From the NCBI GenBank assembly GCA_029266425.1, contig JAQSWY010000027.1:1-61717 (forward strand): DNA of 61,717 bases. The letters run 5' to 3'. Below, piece by piece: positions 25,189 to 33,729 of the stretch. This DNA is from Xanthobacteraceae bacterium (lineage in GTDB: Bacteria > Pseudomonadota > Alphaproteobacteria > Rhizobiales > Xanthobacteraceae). Made by a program: the position numbers and the translations under genes. Under the pieces are notes generated by a model. The model was not told the DNA's origin. It ran no database searches and saw only the letters and a list, made by a program, of their open reading frames with translations. Position 1 is the stretch's first letter; the number at the start of each line of letters is the position of its first letter.

Positions 25189-26263
25189 TGAAAACCCGCG
25201 CATTGGTGAGATCGAGATGCAGGCGCACCGGCTGGCCGGCGCGGAAGCCCCCCTCGCGCGCGGCAGGCACGCTGGCGATGACGTTCAGTCCGCCGACCCG
25301 CACATTGACCTCGAAATTGGTGCCGAGGAACAGCACGTCCTCGACGACGCCCGTGAGCCCGCCGGGCTCCTGGGCCTCGGCCTCCGGCACGATGGTCACC
25401 GCCTCGAAGCGCAAGGCGAGGCGCGCCGGTCCCTGCTTCGGCCCGACGAGATCCGGGAAGCTCTCGCCGGCAATGTTCGCGACCAGCCGGCCGTCGGCCT
25501 GTTCGAACAGGATCGGCATCAGGTTGGAGCGGCCGACGAACTGCGCCACGAATTCCGAGGTCGGCGCGAAATAGAGATCCTGCGCGGTGCCGAGCTGGGC
25601 GATGCGTCCCTCGCGCATGACCGCGATGCGGTTCGACATGGACAACGCCTCACCCTGGTCGTGCGTGACATAGATGAAGGCGATGCCGAGCTCCTTCTGC
25701 AGCGACACCAGCGTGTGCTGCATCTGCTGGCGCAGCTTCAGATCGAGCGCGCCGAGCGGCTCGTCCAGCAGCAGGATCTTCGGGCGGCATACGATGGCCC
25801 GGGCCAGCGCCACGCGTTGGCGCTGGCCGCCGGACAATTGATGCGGCAGCCGGGCGGTGTAGGAAAGCATGTCGACCATTTCGAGCGCCTCGCCGGCCTT
25901 GCGGCGGCGCCCGGCCCTGGCCTCACCCTGCATGCGCAGCGAATATTCGACGTTGTCCTGCACGGTGAGATGCGGGAACAGCGCATAGCTCTGAAACACG
26001 GTGCGGACATCGCGTCGGTTCGGAGGAACCTCGGTGATATCGGCGCCATCCATCAGGATGCGGCCGCGATCCGGCGTCTCGAACCCCGCGATCATCCTCA
26101 AGATCGTGGTCTTGCCCGATCCGCTCGGCCCCAGGATGGAAAAGAACTCGCCGGGCGCGACACGGAACGAGACGCGATCGAGCGCCGGCTTGGTGCCGCC
26201 GGGATAGGTCTTGTTGACACTCTCGATCGCCAGGATGCTCGCGGGGTTGTCCATGGTCATCAT
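25181..26263 (-). CDS. Polyamine-type ABC transporter ATP-binding protein (PotA-like)
   Basis: 360 residues. It has Walker A GPSGSGKTT, the Q-loop region VFQSYALFPHLTVQDNV, signature LSGGQRQRVALARA, Walker B ILLLDEPLGALD and the H-loop VTHDQGEA. A C-terminal TOBE-type domain (about 270-355) is typical of PotA/PotG. It powers the importer with the fused permease and the binding protein. The ATG at 26263 has AGGGA upstream at about 7 nt; a second ATG three codons later is possible. It is the middle gene of the three-gene transporter operon. Confidence 0.92.
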   Translation of the reverse strand: MMTMDNPASILAIESVNKTYPGGTKPALDRVSFRVAPGEFFSILGPSGSGKTTILRMIAGFETPDRGRILMDGADITEVPPNRRDVRTVFQSYALFPHLTVQDNVEYSLRMQGEARAGRRRKAGEALEMVDMLSYTARLPHQLSGGQRQRVALARAIVCRPKILLLDEPLGALDLKLRQQMQHTLVSLQKELGIAFIYVTHDQGEALSMSNRIAVMREGRIAQLGTAQDLYFAPTSEFVAQFVGRSNLMPILFEQADGRLVANIAGESFPDLVGPKQGPARLALRFEAVTIVPEAEAQEPGGLTGVVEDVLFLGTNFEVNVRVGGLNVIASVPAAREGGFRAGQPVRLHLDLTNARVFND

Positions 26264-26280
26264 GCAGCGTCCCTGTGCCG

Positions 26281-27384
26281 TCAGAGGGTGCCGGCCTTGA
26301 AGTCGTTCCAGATCTGCAGGCGCCGATCCAAATCCTCCGGCTTCTGGTAGACCACGAGCTTGTCCCAGAAGCCGGGGGCCTCGGTATCGGGGATGTTGGT
26401 GATCGTCAGCACGTCGTCGGTGAGGCCGGCCTGCTTGGCGGCGCTCGGCGAGAGGACGCCATTATTGGTCGACACCTTGATGAAGCGGGCCTGCCACTGG
26501 CTGCTGAGATTGTCGTTGATGAACTTGTAGACGATCGGCCGATTGCCCTGCTTGGAGATGCCGGCGCAGTCGATCCAGGTCGGCGTACCCTCCTTCGGCA
26601 AGGTGTATTTGAAGTTCTTGCCCTTGCCCTGGAGCGAGGTCACCACCGCAACATTCTGGCAATAGCCGATGACGGCGTCGCCGGCGGCATAGATGGTGGA
26701 GGCGTCGTCGAAGCCGCGCGCGATCACGCGCACTTGGCGGCGCAGCGCGCGCAGCGCCTCCTCGCACTTGGCGAACTCGGCCTCGCTCAGATTAAACGGG
26801 TCCTTGGCGCCGACATGGAGCGCGATCATCGGAAAGGTGATCGTGCAGTCGTCGAACATGTTGACCTTGCCCGCATAGGTCTTGTCCCACAGGGCGGCCC
26901 AGGTGTTCGGCTCCGGCACCACGTCGGCGTTGAACATCAATGGCTGGGTTCCCCAATTATAGGGGATCGCGACTGTGCTGCCGCCGACATTGGTGAACTT
27001 CTTCCAGTCGAGCTGGGAGGTGATGTTTGCGGCGTTCGGCACCTTGGAGACGTCGATATCGGTGATCAGGCCGGCGGCCTTGAAGCGCGGCAGCGAGCCG
27101 GTCTCGATGTACATGATGTCCGGCTTCACCGCGCCGGAGAAGGGCTGGGAGAACAGTTCGTCGACCGAGCCGATGCGCACCGCCTTTACCTGCGTGTTGT
27201 TGGCCTTGCCCCATTCCTCGATCCAGGGGTCGTCGTGATAGGTCTCCCAGGTCAGGAGTGTGATGGTCTCCGCCGCCCAAGCCTTGCGGATTATGGCCGG
27301 CGAGCACAGCGCAGCGGAGGCGCCAACGGCGCCCTTCAGCAGATGGCGGCGGTTCACCGCCGGCAGGACATCGTGACCAGACAT
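26281..27384 (-). CDS. Polyamine-type ABC transporter substrate-binding protein (PotD-like)
   Basis: 367 residues of the spermidine/putrescine-binding fold (LLTWETYHDDPWIEEW, then KPDIMYIETGSLPRFKAAG and IPYNWGTQPLMFN). The N-terminus reads NRRHLLKG followed by a hydrophobic stretch ending KAWA-AE, which looks like a twin-arginine (Tat) signal rather than a Sec signal. The ATG at 27384 has a GAGGGG site. It delivers the substrate to the fused permease. Family members bind polyamines, but also other amine and organic compounds, so the ligand is open. It is the first gene after the sigma-54 promoter at 27443-27458. Confidence 0.88.
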   Translation of the reverse strand: MSGHDVLPAVNRRHLLKGAVGASAALCSPAIIRKAWAAETITLLTWETYHDDPWIEEWGKANNTQVKAVRIGSVDELFSQPFSGAVKPDIMYIETGSLPRFKAAGLITDIDVSKVPNAANITSQLDWKKFTNVGGSTVAIPYNWGTQPLMFNADVVPEPNTWAALWDKTYAGKVNMFDDCTITFPMIALHVGAKDPFNLSEAEFAKCEEALRALRRQVRVIARGFDDASTIYAAGDAVIGYCQNVAVVTSLQGKGKNFKYTLPKEGTPTWIDCAGISKQGNRPIVYKFINDNLSSQWQARFIKVSTNNGVLSPSAAKQAGLTDDVLTITNIPDTEAPGFWDKLVVYQKPEDLDRRLQIWNDFKAGTL

Positions 27385-27442
27385 GTTCCCCTCGCATTGT
27401 TTTCTGGCGGGTTGGGTGACCCGCGGACCGGCTTTGGTGGTC

Positions 27443-27458
27443 GGCAAGCGGCGTGCCA
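27443..27458 (-). promoter_or_regulatory. Sigma-54 (-24/-12) promoter of the ABC transporter operon
   Basis: Read on the minus strand the element is TGGCAC-GCCGC-TTGCC, that is the -24 GG and -12 GC with the exact 5-nt spacer of the sigma-54 consensus. It points at the binding-protein gene, whose ATG is about 59 nt downstream of the -12 block. A sigma-54 activator is encoded immediately upstream. Confidence 0.8.
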
Positions 27459-27646
27459 TGCCATGCCAGGGACGCGGCCGGCCCGGGCACCAGGCGCCGC
27501 CACGATGCGAGCACCCGGCAGGTCCGGCAAGACGGTGCGTTCAAGCGATTGATTCGAGCCGCTTTATTCGGTCCGCTTCAGGTCGCCGTGCGATCGCGGC
27601 ACGACGGCGTGCGAGGCGAGAACCGGAGCCGTGCGCCGGGCTGCGG

Positions 27647-27660
27647 GAGACACTTGTCTC
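27647..27660. promoter_or_regulatory. Palindromic activator site GAGACA-CT-TGTCTC
   Basis: Perfect 6-bp arms with a 2-bp centre, about 190 bp upstream of the transporter sigma-54 promoter. Ten of the twelve arm bases are shared with GAGACG-CC-CGTCTC at 33586-33599, midway between two other sigma-54 promoters. It is best read as an upstream activating site for the AcoR-like protein encoded next to it. Confidence 0.65.
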
Positions 27661-27812
27661 ACTCTTGCGACGCCCGCGAAACGGGTCGGGCGCGATTGAG
27701 AAGAGCGGGACGGTGAGCGCGGCGCGGCGGCGGAATGTCCGGCCCGGCCGGGAGCTGCCGTCGCGGGCTCGGCGCTGCGCAGGAGCAAATTATCAAGGGC
27801 CGTGCGTCGGTG

Positions 27813-29801
27813 TCAGTGCAGGTCGCCGTAATTGACGTAGCGCTGCGGCCGCAGACTGTGCTGGCGCATTTTGCGATAGAGCGTGGCACGGCTGATCTTC
27901 AGCGCATCGGCCGTCTTCATCACGTCGCCAGCGCATCTCGCCAGCGCATCGGCGATGGCGGTGCGTTCGGCGGCGTGGATGCTCGCGCGCGCCGTCGTTG
28001 CCGGTTGCGGGGCAGGGTCCGCAATCGCGGGTGCGGACGTTCGCGCCATCCCGTCCCCGGGCATCTGCTCGTCGAGCATCAGGTCCTCGGGCCGGATCCA
28101 GCCGCCCTCGCAGATTTGGGCGGCGCGCTGGAGGACGAATTTGAGCTCGCGCGCATTGCCGGGCCAGCGGTGCCGGGCGAGGCGGGCGAGCGCTTCGTCG
28201 GAGAGCCTGACGTCCTCGCTGCCGGCGACGCGGTCCAGCATCCGCCGCGCCAGCTGGGTGAAGTCCTCGCGCTGCCTGAGCGGCTGGAGCTGGATGACCA
28301 CGCCGGCCAGGCGGTAATAAAGATCCTCGCGGAACAGTCCCTCGGCGACCCGCGTCTTGAGGTTCTGGTTGGTGGCGGCGATGATCTGTACGTCGATGGT
28401 GCGGGTCTTGCCGGAGCCGAGCGGGCTCACCTCGCCGGATTCGAGCACGCGCAGCAGGCGGGTCTGCAGCACCAGCGGCATGTCGCCGATCTCGTCCAGG
28501 AACAGTGTGCCGCGGTCGGCTTCGATCAGCCGCCCGGGGCTGCCCTCGCGGCGCGCGCCGGTGAAGGCGCCGACGCTGTAGCCGAACAATTCGCTGTCGA
28601 TCAGCGTCTCGGGAACCGCCGCGCAATTGAAGGCGACGTAGGGGCGGTCGGCGCGGCCACCCTCCTGGTGCAAAGCCCTTGCCAGCGTGTCCTTGCCGGT
28701 TCCGGTCTCGCCGAGGATGAGCACCGGAAGGCCGCGGCCATAGACGCGCTTCAGCAGCCTGAACTGGGTCTGGGCAGCGGCGGTGCTGCCGACGCATTCC
28801 TCGACGCTCGGCGGCGCGTCGGTGCGCGTGGCGTGCGGGCGCACGGCCGTCCTGACGGTGGACGTGGCGGTCGATGGCTTGGCAGTGCGTTGCGGAGCGG
28901 GCGCAATGCCGCTCGGCGCCTCGATGGCGAACAGATTGTCGCGACCGGCGCGACGCAGGCTGATGGTGCCGCCGCAAGCAGCGACGCGCGAGAGCGTGTC
29001 GGGATCGCGATCGAAGATCGACCACAGATCGGCCGGACGCAAGGCGCCGTCCTGCCAGTTGAGCCAGTTGCGCGCGGCATGGTTGGCGCCGACGACGAAG
29101 TGATCCCGATCCAGCGCGAACAGCACCGGTCCCTGGGTGCCCAGGCGCCCGGACAGAATGATCCCGTCCCTGAACGCCATGCGGAACAGCCGGTTGCTGA
29201 GTCGCTCGGCGACGCGGCGCACCAGGCCGGAAGCGAGCCGGAAAGTGGACGGATCGACGTCGGGATTGGCAGTTGCGAAATTCAGCACGCCGATCATCCC
29301 GGAATCCGGCGAGAGAATGGGAGCGGAGGTGCAGGACAGCGCGGCAAAGTCGCGGAAGAAGTGCTGGGTGCCCTGCACGTCGGTCGGCCGGCGTTCGATG
29401 ATGCAGGTGCCGACGCCATTGGTGCCGGCAATGCCTTCGCCCCATAGCGAACCCGCGCGTTCAATGTCGACATTGCTGTCGGGATCGGTGCGGTAGTGGA
29501 GGATCAGGCCCGCCATGTTCGACACGCTGGCGATGAAGCCAACGTCGGACAGCGGCCCCCCTATATAGTCCAGTTCCTCTTCCGCCGCTGACAGGGTCTG
29601 CTCGACGGGCTCGCAATGTTCGCGCAGTTCCTTCGAGGTGAGCACGACGATGCGCTGCTTGGCGCTGGGATCGAAGCGGTAGCGATCGACGCAGCGGCGC
29701 CACGACGCCTCCAGATTGGCGGGGTCGCTCGCGAATACGCTGACGGGCGAACCGCTGTGCGGCGCCGGGGCGGGCAGTTGCGTACCCTTTCCGTCAGGCA
29801 T
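27813..29801 (-). CDS. AcoR-like sigma-54-dependent transcriptional activator
   Basis: 662 residues in three parts. An N-terminal GAF sensor region (about 60-215; WGEGIAGTNGVGTCIIER is typical of AcoR relatives) and a PAS-like segment (about 220-300) come first. A full AAA+ domain follows: Walker A GETGTGKD 364-371, the sigma-54 contact loop GAFTGA 411-416, Walker B TLFLDE 432-437. A Fis-type HTH (about 610-650, DALKISRATLYRKM) ends it. It activates sigma-54 promoters on binding a small effector; AcoR itself responds to acetoin. Likely targets are the three -24/-12 promoters at 27443, 33496 and 33675, since these and two matching palindromes surround it. No receiver domain is present, so it senses directly. 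Confidence 0.92.
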   Translation of the reverse strand: MPDGKGTQLPAPAPHSGSPVSVFASDPANLEASWRRCVDRYRFDPSAKQRIVVLTSKELREHCEPVEQTLSAAEEELDYIGGPLSDVGFIASVSNMAGLILHYRTDPDSNVDIERAGSLWGEGIAGTNGVGTCIIERRPTDVQGTQHFFRDFAALSCTSAPILSPDSGMIGVLNFATANPDVDPSTFRLASGLVRRVAERLSNRLFRMAFRDGIILSGRLGTQGPVLFALDRDHFVVGANHAARNWLNWQDGALRPADLWSIFDRDPDTLSRVAACGGTISLRRAGRDNLFAIEAPSGIAPAPQRTAKPSTATSTVRTAVRPHATRTDAPPSVEECVGSTAAAQTQFRLLKRVYGRGLPVLILGETGTGKDTLARALHQEGGRADRPYVAFNCAAVPETLIDSELFGYSVGAFTGARREGSPGRLIEADRGTLFLDEIGDMPLVLQTRLLRVLESGEVSPLGSGKTRTIDVQIIAATNQNLKTRVAEGLFREDLYYRLAGVVIQLQPLRQREDFTQLARRMLDRVAGSEDVRLSDEALARLARHRWPGNARELKFVLQRAAQICEGGWIRPEDLMLDEQMPGDGMARTSAPAIADPAPQPATTARASIHAAERTAIADALARCAGDVMKTADALKISRATLYRKMRQHSLRPQRYVNYGDLH

Positions 29802-29854
29802 CGGCTTTCCCAGATCTAGACAGTGAGCCCCTCGAATTTTGTGCGAATTTTAGG

Positions 29855-29953
29855 CCTGCCGTCAAGTTGGGCAGGATCGGCCGGTCTCGCGGGAAAGACC
29901 AGCCGTTTCACGCCGGGTTCGGTGATAGGGAGCCGATTTGTCGCGTAAATCGG
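29855..29953 (-). terminator. Two hairpins downstream of the GMC gene
   Basis: CCTGCC/GGCAGG (29855-29860 and 29870-29875) and the stronger CCGATTT/AAATCGG with a 7-nt loop (29933-29953) lie in the 185-bp gap between the GMC stop and the activator start. They could end the three-gene leftward operon, but there is no T run. They may equally be part of the activator gene's promoter region. Confidence 0.4.
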
Positions 29954-29986
29954 TCCGCTTCCGGCCTGTCTGGAAGCCTGCCCGAT

Positions 29987-31582
29987 TCACCCGGCGGATT
30001 TCACAAAATCCGCGCAGCGCTCACCGATCATGATGCAGTTGGCGTTGAGATTGGCGCTGACGATCTGCGGCATGATCGAGGCGTCGGCGACATAGAGGCC
30101 TTCGACGCCGTGCACCTTGAGGCGTTCGTCGACGACCGCCTGCGGGTCGCGCCCCATCTTGCAGGTGCCTGCCGGATGATAGAAGCCGATGCCGCTTTCG
30201 CGCACATAGGAGCGCCAATCCTCATCCGTACACACGTCCGGCCCCGGCTTGAATTCGCTTGTGACGAAGCGCGACAGCGGATCGGTCTCGAAGAGGGTGC
30301 GCAGGAATTTCGCGCCGATCACCAGCGTGTCGAGATCGCGTTCGTCATCGAACAGATTGGGTTGGATGAGCGGCTGCTCGCGATGGTCCGCGCTCTTCAG
30401 CCGGACTACGCCGCGCGAATGCGGGCGGTGCACATTGGCGAGCGCGGTGACAGCGGGCTTGTCGAACAGGATCGGGCCGTCCTCGGTCAGGTCGTAGCCG
30501 ACCGGGGTGAAGTGGTATTCGATATCGCAGCGCTCGAGATCCGGGCGCGACTTGATGAAACCCAGCGCATGGGTGTCGGGGGTGGAGGCCGGCCCACGGC
30601 CGGTCAGCAGCCAGCGGGCGCCGAACCAGAGGATCCGGGGCAGGCCGGTCTGCACATTGTAGGTCGGCGTGTTCACCCAGGCGATGTGGCAGGTTCCGGG
30701 ATGATCGTGGAAGTTCGCGCCCACGCCCGGAAGGTCGCATACCACCTCTACGCCCATCTCGCGCAGATGCGCCCCCGATCCGACACCCGACAACATGAGG
30801 ATCTGCGGTGACGCCAGCGCGCCGGCGCAGACGATGACCGCCTTGCCGGCCACGGCGCTCTCGCGCTGTCCGCTGCGCTCATACTCGACGCCGCTGGCGC
30901 GCGTACCGTCGAACAGCACCCGCCGTACATGCGCGTTGCTGAGAATGCGCAGATTGCGGCGACCCATCGCCGGCCAGAGATAGGCCCGCGCCGCGCTGCA
31001 ACGCCGCCCGCGCACCTGCGTCGCCTGGATGAAGCCGACCCCCTCTTGCGGCGGGCGGTTCAGATCGGACTTGAGCGGCAGGCCGGCCTTCACCCCCGCC
31101 CGGACGAAGGCGTCCGACACCGGATGCGTGACGCGCAGATTCGAGACGAAGAGTGGACCGCCGGCACCGTGGAGGTCGTCGGCGCCGTTCTCATTGTTCT
31201 CCGCCTTGCGGAAATAGGGCAGCACGTCGGCGAAACCCCACCCGCGATTGCCGAGCGCCTCCCAGGCGTCGAAATCCTCGGGCTGGCCGCGCAGATAGAC
31301 CATGCCGTTGATCGAGCTCGATCCGCCCAGGACCTTGCCGCGCGGCATGTAATCGCGCCGCCCGTGGCGGGTCGGGTCCGCATCAGCCTTGAAGCGCCAG
31401 TCGAAGCGGGCATTGGCGATGGCCTTCAGGTAGCTCGCCGCCGGCATCTGAATGTTCAGACTGCGGTCCGAGCCGCCGGCCTCGATCAGCAGCACGCTTG
31501 TCCGCGGGTCCTCCGAGAGGCGCGCGGCGACAACCGATCCCGACGAGCCGGCGCCGATGACGATGTAGTCGTGGCTGGTCAT
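29987..31582 (-). CDS. GMC-family FAD-dependent oxidoreductase (choline/alcohol dehydrogenase-like)
   Basis: 531 residues. FAD-binding VIGAGSSGSVVAARL begins at about residue 8, and the GMC signature GKVLGGSSSINGMVYLRG is near 83. The C-terminal catalytic HPAGTCKMG and NLNANCIMIGE complete a GMC enzyme close to BetA-type choline dehydrogenases and alcohol dehydrogenases. It oxidises a primary or secondary alcohol. The ATG follows CAGGATA and lies 16 bp after the DadA-like stop. It is the last gene of the flavin reductase - DadA-like - GMC operon. Substrate not predictable; the operon partner ALDH gene at 36161 could take an aldehyde product further. Confidence 0.88.
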   Translation of the reverse strand: MTSHDYIVIGAGSSGSVVAARLSEDPRTSVLLIEAGGSDRSLNIQMPAASYLKAIANARFDWRFKADADPTRHGRRDYMPRGKVLGGSSSINGMVYLRGQPEDFDAWEALGNRGWGFADVLPYFRKAENNENGADDLHGAGGPLFVSNLRVTHPVSDAFVRAGVKAGLPLKSDLNRPPQEGVGFIQATQVRGRRCSAARAYLWPAMGRRNLRILSNAHVRRVLFDGTRASGVEYERSGQRESAVAGKAVIVCAGALASPQILMLSGVGSGAHLREMGVEVVCDLPGVGANFHDHPGTCHIAWVNTPTYNVQTGLPRILWFGARWLLTGRGPASTPDTHALGFIKSRPDLERCDIEYHFTPVGYDLTEDGPILFDKPAVTALANVHRPHSRGVVRLKSADHREQPLIQPNLFDDERDLDTLVIGAKFLRTLFETDPLSRFVTSEFKPGPDVCTDEDWRSYVRESGIGFYHPAGTCKMGRDPQAVVDERLKVHGVEGLYVADASIMPQIVSANLNANCIMIGERCADFVKSAG

Positions 31583-31598
31583 TCAGTATCCTGATCGG

Positions 31599-32867
31599 TC
31601 ATTTGAAGCGGGTCGGACTGAACGCGTGCAGCGGCAGCTCGGACGGCCGCCCGGCAACGATGTCGGCGACCGCCCGTCCGGTGGTCGCGCCCGCAGCGAG
31701 CCCGACATGGCCATGGCCGAAGGCGTAGACCACGTCGCGGCTGCGGCGCGAGGGACCGATCACGGGGAGCGAATCCGGCATGCTGGGGCGGAATCCCATC
31801 CACAGTGACAGACGCTCCTCGACATAGGCGTCCCGCAAGGCGGGAAACAGCCGCTGCCCAAGCGTGAGCAGCTTGCGGGCGCGGCGCCAGTCGGGGTCGG
31901 CATCGAGCCCGGCGAACTCCACCGTGCCGGCGAGGCGCAGCCCCATATCCATCGGCGTCGCCACGAACTTGCCGGCGGCATCGAGGATCGAGGTGCGCGG
32001 CACCGCCTCCGGATCCGTGATGATGACGTGATAGCCACGCTCGGTATCGAGCGGGATGGCATCGCCGAGTTCGACCGTGAAGGGCCGCGAGCGCGCACCG
32101 GCGGCGACGACGGCAGCGTCCGCGGGCACGTCGCCGGCATCGGTCTCCACGGCGACGAGGCGTTCGCCGGCGAGCGCAAAGCCCCGGGCGCCGGCGACCA
32201 GGATCTTGCCGCCGTCGCGCTGGAAGGCGTCGGCGAGGGCGCGCACCAATTGGTTCGGGTTCGTGGTGTGGCCATTGTCGGGGATGAACACGCCGAGCGC
32301 GTAGTCGTGGGAGAGGCTGGGCTCCTGCTGCCAGAGCGCATCGCGCTCCAGCAGGTCGAAGCCGATGCCGTTGTCGCGGCGCAGCTTCCAGCCGAGCGCA
32401 TCGCCGGCGAAGTCCTGCTTCGTGCGATAGGCGACGAGATGGCCGTTGCGGCGCACGAGGTGTCCGGCGTTGGCGTCCCGCACCAGCGGGGCATAGGCAC
32501 CGAAGGAATCCTGCAGCAGCGGACACAGCGCCGCGGCCTGGTGCGCCACCTTCTCGGGCGTGCCGGCCCGCGCGAAGGCAAGGAGCCAGGGCGCGATCTT
32601 CGGCAGATAGCTCCAGCGGATCGACAAGGGCCCGAGCGGATCCAGCAGCCAGCCCGGCACCTTGGCGAGGTTGCCGGGCATCGACATCGGCACCACCGAG
32701 GAGGCGTTGAGGCAGCCGGCATTGCCGTAGGACGAGCCCATGCCGATGCCGCCGGGCTCGATGATGGTGACGTCGTGGCCGTCGCGCAGCAACCAGCTCG
32801 CGGCACACACGCCGATGACGCCGCCGCCGATCACGGCAACCCGGCGGCCGGTCTTCATTGTCGCCAT
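31599..32867 (-). CDS. D-amino acid dehydrogenase-like FAD oxidoreductase (DadA family)
   Basis: 422 residues of the DAO superfamily, DadA branch: dinucleotide motif VAVIGGGVIGVCAASWLL near residue 8, GSSYGNAGCLN about 42, and GFRPSMPDSLPVIGP near the C-terminus. These enzymes oxidise C-N bonds of D-amino acids or secondary amines such as sarcosine or iminodiacetate and feed electrons to the respiratory chain. The ATG at 32867 is chosen because the Rossmann motif follows at normal distance; an ATG three codons on is equally possible. It lies 16 bp after the flavin reductase stop, so both belong to the leftward sigma-54 operon. Confidence 0.85.
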   Translation of the reverse strand: MATMKTGRRVAVIGGGVIGVCAASWLLRDGHDVTIIEPGGIGMGSSYGNAGCLNASSVVPMSMPGNLAKVPGWLLDPLGPLSIRWSYLPKIAPWLLAFARAGTPEKVAHQAAALCPLLQDSFGAYAPLVRDANAGHLVRRNGHLVAYRTKQDFAGDALGWKLRRDNGIGFDLLERDALWQQEPSLSHDYALGVFIPDNGHTTNPNQLVRALADAFQRDGGKILVAGARGFALAGERLVAVETDAGDVPADAAVVAAGARSRPFTVELGDAIPLDTERGYHVIITDPEAVPRTSILDAAGKFVATPMDMGLRLAGTVEFAGLDADPDWRRARKLLTLGQRLFPALRDAYVEERLSLWMGFRPSMPDSLPVIGPSRRSRDVVYAFGHGHVGLAAGATTGRAVADIVAGRPSELPLHAFSPTRFK

Positions 32868-32883
32868 GACGGATGATCCAAGC

Positions 32884-33393
32884 TCAAGTAAGCGCTGCCG
32901 AGGGGGCGAAGGAGCGTAGCGCGTCGAAGCGCCCGTCCACGTAGAGCAGCGGCTGGATGGCGTCGTGCGACAGCTCGACCGCCACCACCTTGCCCAGGAA
33001 CACGGTGTGGCTCTCCACGTCGAACGCTGTCTGCACCTTGCAGTCGAAGCTGGCGAGCGCGACGGAGAGCGCTGGCGCACCGGTGGTCAAGGCTCGCCAC
33101 TCGCACTGCGCGAAGCGGCGCTCGCGATGGACGGAGGAGCTGAACAGGCGGGCGAGCTCGGCATCGGTCTCCGAGAGAAGATTGACGCAGAACGTCCCTG
33201 AGCGATGGATGGCGCCATGCGAGGAGACTTCGCGATTGACGCAGACGAGCAGCGAGGGCGACGGGGCGGCGCACACCGAAGTCACGGAGGTCGCGACAAA
33301 GCCCTGGGGTGTCGTCTCATCGATCGTGGTGACGATCGACACGCCGGAAGCCAGGCGGCGCATTCCCCGCTTGAAGAGATCAGCGTCCGTCAT
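32884..33393 (-). CDS. Flavin reductase-like FMN-binding protein
   Basis: 169 residues of the HpaC/NtaB-type flavin reductase family: FVATSVTSVCAAPSPSLLVCV, SGTFCVNLLSE and the histidine-containing HTVFLGKV near the end. It supplies reduced FMN to a two-component monooxygenase. The evident partner is the LLM-type oxygenase encoded on the other strand across the shared promoter (33730-34830). The ATG at 33393 has CGGGAG upstream; an in-frame ATG at 33441 lacks a good ribosome site. Its promoter is the sigma-54 element at 33496-33511. Confidence 0.86.
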   Translation of the reverse strand: MTDADLFKRGMRRLASGVSIVTTIDETTPQGFVATSVTSVCAAPSPSLLVCVNREVSSHGAIHRSGTFCVNLLSETDAELARLFSSSVHRERRFAQCEWRALTTGAPALSVALASFDCKVQTAFDVESHTVFLGKVVAVELSHDAIQPLLYVDGRFDALRSFAPSAALT

Positions 33394-33495
33394 CGCACAC
33401 TCCCGCAACAGCTTTTCTGATCGCCATGGTCCTGTCCTCATTCACGCACCGCCCGTCCGCCGGGATGACGGCGGCCGGTTGGCGAACAGGCTTGG

Positions 33496-33511
33496 CGCAA
33501 CTGGCGTGCCA
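33496..33511 (-). promoter_or_regulatory. Sigma-54 promoter of the flavin reductase - DadA-like - GMC operon
   Basis: On the minus strand it reads TGGCAC-GCCAG-TTGCG, a -24/-12 element with the 5-nt spacer. It faces the flavin reductase gene, whose ATG lies about 100 nt downstream. Confidence 0.75.
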
Positions 33512-33585
33512 GAAGCCGGAAAGGGTGCGCGGGCGGGATAAACCGCCTTTCGTGTCGCAAGCCGGCGTCGATGGGTGTGAAAAAT

Positions 33586-33599
33586 GAGACGCCCGTCTC
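33586..33599. promoter_or_regulatory. Central palindromic activator site GAGACG-CC-CGTCTC
   Basis: Perfect 6-bp arms with a 2-bp centre, placed symmetrically between two divergent sigma-54 promoters. It matches the palindrome at 27647-27660 near the third promoter. Binding by the AcoR-like activator at 27813-29801 is inferred from position and recurrence. Confidence 0.7.
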
Positions 33600-33674
33600 T
33601 CGGCTGAGACGAACGGAGCGCCAAAGGCCCCGTGATCCCCGGCAAGTCGTGGAGTGCGAAGAGTTCGGAGGCGG

Positions 33675-33690
33675 TGGCACGCCCCTTGCC
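33675..33690 (+). promoter_or_regulatory. Sigma-54 promoter of the LLM monooxygenase operon
   Basis: TGGCAC-GCCCC-TTGCC, again with the 5-nt spacer of the -24/-12 consensus, 40 nt before the LLM gene's ATG at 33730. Expected start of transcription is near 33701. Confidence 0.82.
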
Positions 33691-33729
33691 ATCAAGAACC
33701 GGGAGTTCTTTCAAGCCACGAGGAAGATC

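Larger units (their letters stand above)
27385..27812. other. 428-bp intergenic region upstream of the ABC transporter operon
   Basis: No convincing gene lies here. It holds the sigma-54 promoter for the leftward transporter operon (27443-27458) and the palindrome GAGACA-CT-TGTCTC (27647-27660). The distal end abuts the stop of the sigma-54 activator gene. CCCG-cgaaa-CGGG (near 27672) is a weak additional inverted repeat. Confidence 0.7.
33394..33729. other. 336-bp divergent promoter region of the sigma-54 regulon
   Basis: This gap contains no gene. It holds two outward-facing sigma-54 promoters (33496-33511 leftward, 33675-33690 rightward) and one palindrome (33586-33599). That palindrome is 74 bp from the left -24 element and 75 bp from the right one. 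A further half-site GAGAC is at 33605-33609. A small hairpin AAGAAC/GTTCTT (33694-33710) overlaps the expected rightward start of transcription. Confidence 0.8.

Noticed and set aside
27460..27540. N-terminal extension of the PotD-like protein upstream of 27384
   Set aside because: The extended frame reads through the sigma-54 promoter and has no signal sequence. ATG 27384 is followed by a Tat signal and has a GAGGGG site.
29880..29900. GGTCT...AGACC near 29882 as another activator site
   Set aside because: It has a longer centre and does not fit GAGACR-CY-YGTCTC, so it was not counted with the two palindromes.
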